Assembly (NCBI GenBank): GCA_963981505.1
Contig: CAXCEI010000015.1
Span: 1-34,827, forward strand
Length of the DNA: 34,827 nt
Direction of reading: 5' to 3'
DNA from: OPU3-GD-OMZ sp001901525
Lineage (GTDB): Bacteria; Pseudomonadota; Gammaproteobacteria; Methylococcales; Methylomonadaceae
Each line of letters starts with the position of its first letter. The stretch's first letter is position 1. Position numbers and translations under genes: made by a program. Shown here one piece after another: positions 26,015 to 32,553 of this stretch. The notes under the pieces are model-generated. The model was not told where the DNA came from. It saw only the letters and a list, made by a program, of their open reading frames with translations, and searched no databases.

Positions 26015-26500
26015 TTAGCGGGTTTGTTTCATGATGCGAGATTTTTCGCGTTGCCAATCACGGTCTTTAGCGGTGGCTCTTTTATCGTGTAATTTCTTAC
26101 CTTTAGCGAGACCTAATGACAGTTTTATATGGCCATTCTTCCAATATACTGACAGTGGGACTAAAGTATAGCCTTTGCGTTCAACATTCCCTATGAGTTT
26201 GTTTAATTCTTGTCGGTGCAGTAATAACTTCCGAGAACGAATAGCATTAGGAATGATATGCGTGGATGCTGAGGTGAGCGCGGAAATATGAGCACCCTGG
26301 AGCCAAGCTTCTCCGCGTTGAATAGAAATATGGCTTTCTTTTAATTGAATGCGACCTTCACGTAGACTTTTTACTTCCCAGCCTTCCAGAACCAAACCGG
26401 CTTCAAAGCTATCTTCTACAAAATAGTTGTGGCGAGCACTTTTATTGTTGGCAATGGTGGCGGTAGCACTCTTCTTTTTGGTGGTTTTTTTTCCTGCCAT
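26015..26500 (-). CDS. smpB: SsrA-binding protein (tmRNA partner)
   Basis: SmpB binds tmRNA and brings it to stalled ribosomes for trans-translation. The 161-residue protein has a basic N-terminus (MAGKKTTKKKS) and then the core ARHNYFVEDSFEAGLVLEGWEVKSLREG. Later blocks are GAHIS, RKLLLHRQEL and GYTLVPLSVYWKNGHIKLSLGLAKGKK. It ends in the basic tail DKRATAKDRDWQREKSRI, which enters the mRNA channel in the known complex. No ssrA gene was recognised in the window. It heads a four-gene minus-strand run and is divergent from the sodium symporter gene. Confidence 0.97.
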   Translation of the reverse strand: MAGKKTTKKKSATATIANNKSARHNYFVEDSFEAGLVLEGWEVKSLREGRIQLKESHISIQRGEAWLQGAHISALTSASTHIIPNAIRSRKLLLHRQELNKLIGNVERKGYTLVPLSVYWKNGHIKLSLGLAKGKKLHDKRATAKDRDWQREKSRIMKQTR

Positions 26501-26711
26501 GGTTCTAGAGAGTATGATTAATAGGTTTGCAATGTCATAATATTATTGTACTTGATTTATGCTGGTTGCGTTGTTATTCAGAAAGGCTCTATGGTTTTGA
26601 TGATCAGAAGCAATAGATAGCATAGTAGGCGTGAGTTGATTTAAATTCCCAGTTGATTGTTGGGTTCTTTTAAGTTTTTTTGTAAGTTACAGTATTTGGA
26701 TTTGGTGAGCT

Positions 26712-28073
26712 ATGGCTGATACAGAGAGTAAGATACACGGCGAATGGTCGTCGCGGTTTGCATTTATTTTAGCGGCTACCGGTTCGGCTGTTGGGTTAGG
26801 TAATATTTGGAAGTTTCCTTATATCACAGGGGAAAACGGTGGCGGTGCCTTTGTTATCGTTTACCTGCTCTGTGTTGTGGTGATTGGCATTCCTATTATG
26901 ATGGCTGAGACAATGATTGGACGACGTGGGCGACAGAGCCCTGTTAATGCCATGAAAACTTTAGCTAAAGAAGCCAGTGCGGATTCACGGTGGCAGTATT
27001 TAGGGTGGTTAGGTGTTATTGCTGGAATGATTATTTTGTCTTATTACAGTGTGATTGCCGGTTGGGCTTTGGCTTATGTCTTAAAAGCAATCAGTGGTAC
27101 CTTTATGGACGGTAGTGCTCAGCAAATAGGAGGCTTATTTGATTCTTTTGTAAAAGACCCAGGTAGCCAGGTTTTTTGGCATACCACTTTTATGATTCTG
27201 ACCATGTTGGTGGTTGTTAGAGGCGTACAGGATGGTTTGGAAAAAGCGGTTCGTTTTTTAATGCCCAGTTTGTTTGTTTTATTGATTTTGTTGGTTGGGT
27301 ACGCGATGAATACCGATGCCTATGATCAGGGGCTGTCGTTTATGTTTAATCCTGATTTTAGTAAAATTACAGGCAATAGTGTATTAACTGCTATGGGGCA
27401 TGCTTTTTTCACCTTGAGTTTGGGCATGGGGGCGATTATGGTGTACGGCTCTTATTTACCGAAAAATGTTTCAATCACTAAAACCGCATTTATGGTGGCG
27501 GGTGCAGATACGGTGGTTGCGTTATTGGCAGGCATTGCCATTTTCCCCTTGGTTTTTGCGAATGGCTTGGAGCCTTCGACAGGGCCTGGGCTTATTTTTC
27601 AGACTCTGCCCATTGCTTTTGGACAAATGACTGGCGGTGTTATTTTTGGCACGTTGTTCTTTGTTTTATTGGTTTTTGCAGCTCTTTCTTCCTCCATTTC
27701 TTTGATTGAACCGGCGGTTGCCTGGATGGTGGAAAATAAAGGTTATAGCCGGTTAAAATGCTGTGTCTTTTTAGGCTCATTGGTTTGGTTAGTGGGTTTA
27801 GGCACCGTTCTGTCATTTAATGAATGGGCGGATATAACCATTCTAGGTAAAAATATTTTTGAATTGTTGGATTTTTTGACTGCTAATTTAATGTTACCTA
27901 TAGGTGGCTTGTTGATTGCTGTTTTTGCCGGCTGGGTTATGAAGCGACAGCATAGTCAGGACGAGTTGCAGTTAAACAATAAAGGACTTTATTATTGTTG
28001 GATTGTATCGGTTCGTTATGTTTCTCCGATTGCTGTGTTTTTGGTTTTCATGCATGTCATTGGAATTCTTTGA
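26712..28073 (+). CDS. Sodium-dependent transporter, SNF/NSS family
   Basis: This inner-membrane protein of 453 residues belongs to the neurotransmitter:sodium symporter family (LeuT fold), which imports amino acids or similar solutes with sodium. TM1 carries GSAVGLGNIWKFPY with N31 aligned to LeuT N27, followed by ENGGGAF. TM8 carries FAALSSSISLIEP, aligned to the LeuT Na2-site segment. I count 11 or 12 hydrophobic segments, the shorter bacterial type seen in Tyt1 or TnaT. The substrate cannot be predicted. It lies between smpB and ratA, genes that are adjacent or close in many gammaproteobacteria, and 39 bases upstream of ratA on the same strand. Confidence 0.93.
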   Translation: MADTESKIHGEWSSRFAFILAATGSAVGLGNIWKFPYITGENGGGAFVIVYLLCVVVIGIPIMMAETMIGRRGRQSPVNAMKTLAKEASADSRWQYLGWLGVIAGMIILSYYSVIAGWALAYVLKAISGTFMDGSAQQIGGLFDSFVKDPGSQVFWHTTFMILTMLVVVRGVQDGLEKAVRFLMPSLFVLLILLVGYAMNTDAYDQGLSFMFNPDFSKITGNSVLTAMGHAFFTLSLGMGAIMVYGSYLPKNVSITKTAFMVAGADTVVALLAGIAIFPLVFANGLEPSTGPGLIFQTLPIAFGQMTGGVIFGTLFFVLLVFAALSSSISLIEPAVAWMVENKGYSRLKCCVFLGSLVWLVGLGTVLSFNEWADITILGKNIFELLDFLTANLMLPIGGLLIAVFAGWVMKRQHSQDELQLNNKGLYYCWIVSVRYVSPIAVFLVFMHVIGIL

Positions 28074-28112
28074 CTTTGAATAACGTCAATTTATTAAATT
28101 TGAGGAGGGAGT

Positions 28113-28544
28113 GTGCCGGTTGTTAATAAAAGCGCCTTAGTAAAATACTCAGCGCAATTGATGTTTGATCTGGTTGATGATATTGAATCCTATCCTGAAT
28201 TTTTACCGTGGTGCAGTGGCAGTAGGGTATTGGTTAGGAAGGTTGATTTTGTTGAAGCGACTGTGAATGTCTCCCGGAGTGGTTTTAAGAGCTCTTTTAC
28301 GACGCGTAATCAGTTAAATGCTCCGGTTAATATCAAGATGGTGTTAATTGATGGTCCGTTTTCACATTTGCAAGGGGATTGGAACTTTATTCCGCTAAGA
28401 GAAGATGCGAGTAAGATCTCATTGGATCTTGACTTTGAGATGTCGAGTAAAATTGCAGGAGTGGCCTTTGGTGGAATTTTTAACCAGATCTGCAATACCA
28501 TGGTCAGTTCTTTTACCGGACGTGCTAAACAAATCTATGGCTGA
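28113..28544 (+). CDS. ratA: RatA / Coq10-type START domain protein
   Basis: The 143-residue protein is of the polyketide cyclase/START family, known in E. coli as RatA (YfjG). It resembles mitochondrial Coq10, a ubiquinone-binding protein. E. coli RatA was reported to hinder 70S ribosome assembly, while the Coq10 likeness suggests a quinone role; the sequence does not decide. Typical blocks are ALVKYSAQLMFDLVDDIESYPEFLPWC, FTTRNQLNAP, HLQGDWNF and FNQICNTMVSSFTGRAKQIY. The start is GTG at 28113 behind a strong GGAGGGA. The stop overlaps rnfH by 8 bases. Confidence 0.92.
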   Translation: MPVVNKSALVKYSAQLMFDLVDDIESYPEFLPWCSGSRVLVRKVDFVEATVNVSRSGFKSSFTTRNQLNAPVNIKMVLIDGPFSHLQGDWNFIPLREDASKISLDLDFEMSSKIAGVAFGGIFNQICNTMVSSFTGRAKQIYG

Positions 28545-28827
28545 GTTGCTTATTGCGGTAGAAGTTGCTTATGCACGCAGCGACCAGCAAATGATAATAC
28601 CGTTACAGATCACTCAGGGGGACTCGGTAGCGGATGCTATAGAGCAGTCAGGGATTATCAGTCTGATTCCAGAAATAAATTTAATGACCAATAAAGTAGG
28701 TATATTCGGTAAGGTGTGTTCTTTGGACCGGCAATTACGTTCAGGAGATCGGGTCGAAATTTATTGGCCGCTTAAGATTGATCCGAAAGAGAGCCGGCGG
28801 CAACGTGCAGCTAAGTCGAACCATTAG
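28537..28827 (+). CDS. rnfH: RnfH family ubiquitin-like protein
   Basis: RnfH proteins are small ubiquitin-fold proteins of uncertain function, nearly always beside ratA. The start is the ATG at 28537, in the sequence ATGGCTGA that also holds the ratA stop; the frame is open farther upstream inside ratA but those starts are not real. The resulting 96-residue protein starts LLIAVEVAYA. It contains GDSVADAIEQSG and KVGIFGKVCSLDRQLRSGDRVEIYWPLKIDPKESRRQRA, the family signature. Translational coupling to ratA is likely. Confidence 0.93.
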   Translation: MAELLIAVEVAYARSDQQMIIPLQITQGDSVADAIEQSGIISLIPEINLMTNKVGIFGKVCSLDRQLRSGDRVEIYWPLKIDPKESRRQRAAKSNH

Positions 28828-28829
28828 CA

Positions 28830-28854
28830 TATGTTTTAGTGCTCAGAAAACATA
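28830..28854. terminator. AT-rich hairpin between rnfH and bamE
   Basis: TATGTTTT (28830-28837) and AAAACATA (28847-28854) form an 8-bp stem with a 9-base loop between the convergent rnfH and bamE stops. It could terminate both transcripts, but the stem has only one G-C pair. Confidence 0.45.
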
Positions 28855-28862
28855 ACGTGAAT

Positions 28863-29372
28863 TTATTCAGGGAGTGGGGTCGTTATTGTTTCCAGCGACG
28901 AGGGCTTCTTTTTCACCGGTTGAGTTTCAGGTGATGGATCAAAAAGACTTAAAATTGATTGTGAAAATGTTTTTTCAAGGACTCGTTTAGGAAGGTCGAG
29001 GGTGCTTTCGTTGGATAATTTCAGGGAGGCAATGTTACTGGGACGATAATCGCCTTGCACGCCGATTAGCGTATCAGCATCAAAAAATAGTGATATTTTC
29101 TTCTGGATGCGGGCTTCACCGCCGGCTTGAAAGGAATAAATGTAATCCCAGCGTTGTTCATGAAAAATATCTTTTAGCATCGGACTACCCATTATAAAAA
29201 GGACTTGTCGTTTGCTCATTTTAGGGCGAAGTTGATTGATGACATCCTGAGAAATCATATTTCCTTGTTGAATGTCGAGCGAATAAACACCCGGGACTCG
29301 ATCAAAAATATAGCTGCAGGATGTTAAAAGCAAAGCGCTAGCAATGAGTGCATAAGACCGAATCAAGTTCAT
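28863..29372 (-). CDS. bamE: Outer membrane assembly lipoprotein BamE (SmpA/OmlA)
   Basis: BamE is a lipoprotein of the BAM complex, which folds beta-barrel proteins into the outer membrane. The N-terminus is a lipoprotein signal with lipobox LTSC and acylated C19, followed by serine, which favours outer-membrane sorting. The BamE fold is seen in VYSLDIQQGNMISQDVINQLRPKMSKRQVLFIMGSP and in the strands RWDYIYSF and KKISLFFD. At 169 residues it is longer than E. coli BamE (113). The extra is a Pro/Lys/Thr-rich C-terminal tail from about residue 135. It is divergent from fur, an arrangement common in gammaproteobacteria. Confidence 0.95.
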   Translation of the reverse strand: MNLIRSYALIASALLLTSCSYIFDRVPGVYSLDIQQGNMISQDVINQLRPKMSKRQVLFIMGSPMLKDIFHEQRWDYIYSFQAGGEARIQKKISLFFDADTLIGVQGDYRPSNIASLKLSNESTLDLPKRVLEKTFSQSILSLFDPSPETQPVKKKPSSLETITTPLPE

Positions 29373-29408
29373 GATATCTTTGGACTGTTTTTGTTAAAAG
29401 TATTTCTA

Positions 29409-29438
29409 ATTATAGAGTTATTATCGCAGAATAAGCAA
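29409..29438 (-). promoter_or_regulatory. Candidate promoter of bamE
   Basis: On the minus strand TTGCTT (29433-29438) and a perfect TATAAT (29409-29414) are 18 bases apart and about 37 bases before the bamE ATG. It lies in the 152-base gap shared with divergent fur. I did not find a convincing Fur-binding site there. Confidence 0.5.
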
Positions 29439-29524
29439 AAACAATAAAACAGACTTAAGTAAAAGGGCTACAATAAAAAATTGTTATTAGGTGTTGGTTG
29501 TGTGGTTAGTCAGGAGTATTATTT

Positions 29525-29938
29525 TTGGACACAAGAGAATTGCGAAGTCACGGCTTAAAGGCTACCCTTCCGCGAATTAAAATTTTAGAAATCCTTGAGC
29601 AGGAAGCGAATTTTTCCAAGCATTTAACTGCGGAACAAATTTACAAGATTTTGATTAAGGGTGATGATGATGTTGGCTTGGCAACGGTTTATCGAGTATT
29701 AACACAGTTTGAATCATCAGGGATAGTAAAGAGGCACCATTTTGAGGGTGGAAATTCTGTTTTTGAACTCGATAATGGTAAGCATCATGACCATATCTTA
29801 TGTATTAAGTGTGGTCAGGTTGCTGAATTTAATGATGACCTTATTGAGCAGCGGCAAAAAGAAATATCAGCAGAGTTGGGCTATACTTTAACGGATCATA
29901 GCTTATATTTGTATGGCTTTTGTGCGGCGTGTAGATAA
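29525..29938 (+). CDS. fur: Ferric uptake regulator
   Basis: Fur is an iron-sensing dimeric repressor. I accept the TTG start at 29525 because AGGAG at 29512-29516 is well spaced and because it puts metal ligands at the same numbers as in E. coli Fur. Those residues are H33, E81, H87, H88, D89, H90, C93, C96, E101 and H125. The DNA-binding helix is GLATVYRVLTQFESSGIV. A second CxxC, C133 and C136, ends the protein at 137 residues; E. coli Fur continues about ten residues further with a His-rich tail that is absent here. bamE diverges upstream, and a lolC-type gene follows 39 bases downstream. Confidence 0.96.
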   Translation: MDTRELRSHGLKATLPRIKILEILEQEANFSKHLTAEQIYKILIKGDDDVGLATVYRVLTQFESSGIVKRHHFEGGNSVFELDNGKHHDHILCIKCGQVAEFNDDLIEQRQKEISAELGYTLTDHSLYLYGFCAACR

Positions 29939-29977
29939 GCCAATCGTCATTGACTTCGAATAAAAAATTTCTATTTT

Positions 29978-31225
29978 ATGTTTAGACCACTGCTGCTTTA
30001 TATCGGTTTGCGCTATATGCGTGGCAGACAACGCACGCAATTTATTTCTTTTATCACCCTGACCTCCGTTCTCGGTATTGCACTGGGAGTCAGTGCCTTA
30101 ATTACCGTGCTTTCGGTTATGAATGGATTTGAATCAGAGTTGAGAGAGCGTATTCTAGGCATGACGTCTCATACGACCGTTACCGGTCGCATGAATCGCT
30201 TGTCAGACTGGCAGACGGTACAGCAGCAATTGGTCAATGAAGCGCATATACTGGGTTCGGCACCCTTTGTGGATGGTCAGGTGATGATAAGTTCTGGGCA
30301 ACGTGTTAGTGGGACCTTGGTTCGAGGGGTCTATCCCGAATATGAATCAGGTGTTTCCACTATTGCCGAAAAAATGATCACCGGGTCATTAGATCTCTTG
30401 ACGGCGGGTGAATACGGTCTTGTTTTAGGGGTTGAATTAGCCGGTTATTTAGGTGTTTCTGTCGGCGATAGGGTGACCGTTATCAGTCCTCAACTCAATA
30501 CCACTCCAGCGGGCATTCTACCGCGTCTTCGACGTTTTACAGTCGTTGGCTTTTTTAAGGTGGGAATGTATGAATATGACCGTAATATGGCGGTCATGCA
30601 TCTTGCTGATGCGGGCAAATTGTTTCGGCTAGCGGGTAGTGTCAGTGGCTTGCGATTGAAATTAGATGATTTATTCAAGGCACCGGTTATTGCTCGCACA
30701 TTAGCGGATAAATTTTATGGTCAATATCGGGTCAGTGACTGGACACAGTCGCACAGTAATTTTTTTCGTGCTATTCAGACAGAAAAACGAGTCATGTTTA
30801 TCATTTTATTACTGATTGTTGCGGTGGCTGCTTTTAATATTGTCTCTACGTTAGTGATGGTGGTTACTGATAAGCGCGGTGAGATTGCTATATTGAGAAC
30901 ACAAGGGTTAACACCGAAGTCAGTGATGGGCATCTTTATTATCTTAGGGTCGATGATTGGTTTAATTGGTACGGGCTTGGGCATAATAGGCGGTCTTGCT
31001 TTAGCGTTAAATATTGAAACGATTGTGCCCGCCATAGAAAGTTTTCTCGGCGTTCAGTTTTTAGCCGCGGATGTTTATTATATTAGTGATTTGCCCTCTA
31101 AATTAATCTGGTCAGATGTTTGGGTTATTTCAATCATGTCTTTTTCATTAACCTTACTGGCAACACTTTACCCAGCTTGGCAAGCATCACGGGTAAACCC
31201 AGCAGAGGTGCTTCGTTATGAGTGA
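29978..31225 (+). CDS. lolC: LolC/LolE-type lipoprotein-releasing permease
   Basis: This is the membrane subunit of the ABC machine that extracts mature lipoproteins from the inner membrane and passes them to LolA. The 415-residue protein has a first membrane segment after LRYMRGRQRTQF, a long periplasmic MacB-type domain, and three C-terminal segments around 270-400. Features of both E. coli paralogues are present. GVQFLAADVYYISDLPSKLIW resembles LolE, while the end VNPAEVLRYE resembles LolC. That suggests a LolF-like hybrid, which can work as a homodimer. No second permease follows lolD here. The stop overlaps the lolD start by 8 bases. Confidence 0.93.
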   Translation: MFRPLLLYIGLRYMRGRQRTQFISFITLTSVLGIALGVSALITVLSVMNGFESELRERILGMTSHTTVTGRMNRLSDWQTVQQQLVNEAHILGSAPFVDGQVMISSGQRVSGTLVRGVYPEYESGVSTIAEKMITGSLDLLTAGEYGLVLGVELAGYLGVSVGDRVTVISPQLNTTPAGILPRLRRFTVVGFFKVGMYEYDRNMAVMHLADAGKLFRLAGSVSGLRLKLDDLFKAPVIARTLADKFYGQYRVSDWTQSHSNFFRAIQTEKRVMFIILLLIVAVAAFNIVSTLVMVVTDKRGEIAILRTQGLTPKSVMGIFIILGSMIGLIGTGLGIIGGLALALNIETIVPAIESFLGVQFLAADVYYISDLPSKLIWSDVWVISIMSFSLTLLATLYPAWQASRVNPAEVLRYE

Positions 31226-31898
31226 GAGTGTTTTTTTAGAGACACGCAAATTAGTCAAACATTATCGTCAAGGTGAACTGGATGTGAGTGTTTTGAAAGG
31301 TATTGACCTGATTGTTAATCACGGTGATCAAATCGCTATTATGGGTCCATCCGGTTCTGGGAAGAGTACCTTATTACATCTTTTAGGGGGGCTGGATGAG
31401 GCGACGGCTGGAGACGTTTTGTTGGATGGTGTCAATATACAACGCATGAGTCAGGCAAAACTCGCAGCTATCAGAAATAAATCATTGGGGTTTATCTATC
31501 AATTTCACCATTTATTGGCGGAATTCGATGCAGTTGAGAATGTAGCGATGCCGTTATTGATTAGTGGCTCATCGATAACGAGTGCACGTAAGCGTGCGAC
31601 ACAATTATTGGAGCGTGTTGGTTTAGGGCACCGCTTGGGCCATAAGCCTGCTGAATTATCAGGCGGTGAGCGCCAACGCGCAGCCGTTGCAAGAGCATTA
31701 ATTAATAACCCTCAGTGTATTCTAGCCGATGAGCCGACAGGGAATTTGGATAGTGCTTCTGCGGAACAACTTTATCAGTTAATGGCACGGCTGAATAAGG
31801 AAATGGGTGTTAGTTTCTTGATTGTCACACATGATAAAAGATTGGCAGAGAGAATGGATACCGTGTTGCATATGGAAGATGGCTTGATTACAAATTAA
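31218..31898 (+). CDS. lolD: Lipoprotein-releasing system ATP-binding protein
   Basis: LolD is the cytoplasmic ATPase of the lipoprotein-releasing ABC complex. The 226-residue protein has Walker A GPSGSGKST at 43-51, the signature LSGGE at 147-151 and Walker B ILADEPTGNLD with D171 and E172. FIYQFHHLLAEFDAVENVAMP is the segment typical of the MacB/LolD group, with YQFHHLL matching LolD. It overlaps the permease gene as ATGAGTGA, so the two are probably translated together. Its last 11 bases overlap the convergent DUF2062 gene. Confidence 0.97.
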   Translation: MSESVFLETRKLVKHYRQGELDVSVLKGIDLIVNHGDQIAIMGPSGSGKSTLLHLLGGLDEATAGDVLLDGVNIQRMSQAKLAAIRNKSLGFIYQFHHLLAEFDAVENVAMPLLISGSSITSARKRATQLLERVGLGHRLGHKPAELSGGERQRAAVARALINNPQCILADEPTGNLDSASAEQLYQLMARLNKEMGVSFLIVTHDKRLAERMDTVLHMEDGLITN

Positions 31899-32406
31899 CC
31901 TTTTGCCTTCTTTTTTTCCAGCTAGACAGGACTTGATAGCGCCACGCTGCATGAATCCCGAAGAAACCCAGTATTGAACTGCCAACCCCCAGAATAAAAC
32001 AGCCGACTAGAAAAGGTTGCCAGCTATCACCCAGCGTTGTCAGAATATTATCGACAGAGAAAATAAATTCGGCGTTGGAGGGGGGTATTTGCATCGCCCA
32101 CAAACCCACTAAATATGCAAAATAGAACATCGGTGGCATTGTGAGCGGATTGGTGATCCAAACCAGAGCCACAGAAATAGCTAAATGAGCCCTAAAATAA
32201 AAAGCAATAGCGGCGGACATTGCCATTTGTGTCGGCAGGGGCACCCAAGCAAAGAACAGTCCGATAGCAAACGCTTTAGCAACAGAACGTCTGTTTAAGT
32301 GCCAAAGGTTTGGATCGTGTAACCGGTCACCTAGAAACTTAAGGCTTTTATTATTCTTTATGGTTTCATCACTGGGCATGAAACGTTGAATTATTTTTTT
32401 AGCCAT
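31888..32406 (-). CDS. DUF2062 membrane protein
   Basis: The 172-residue inner-membrane protein belongs to DUF2062. The marker region is RRSVAKAFAIGLFFAWVPLPTQM followed by WITNPLTMPPMFYFAYLVG. Three or four hydrophobic segments lie at about 42-60, 68-85, 90-106 and 130-150. The function is unknown. It sits between the lol genes and comEC, a placement seen in other gammaproteobacteria. It is transcribed toward lolD and divergent from comEC, and no clear ribosome site is visible. Confidence 0.85.
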   Translation of the reverse strand: MAKKIIQRFMPSDETIKNNKSLKFLGDRLHDPNLWHLNRRSVAKAFAIGLFFAWVPLPTQMAMSAAIAFYFRAHLAISVALVWITNPLTMPPMFYFAYLVGLWAMQIPPSNAEFIFSVDNILTTLGDSWQPFLVGCFILGVGSSILGFFGIHAAWRYQVLSSWKKRRQKVNL

Positions 32407-32553
32407 AGTTTTCTGTAGTTAGGTGTTAATGTGAAAGCCTTATCATTAAGTGAGTGCGAAATCATATTAGTTCATCTCCCCTAGAAAGTCACTTTAATTC
32501 AAATACTCTTATAAATACCCTGTTGTAGACAGCGACTGAATGGGTGCCCAGTC

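Noticed and set aside
29373..29524. GATAAT-like hexamers in the bamE-fur gap as a Fur box for autoregulation.
   Set aside because: Only isolated hexamers match; no 19-base inverted pattern is present.
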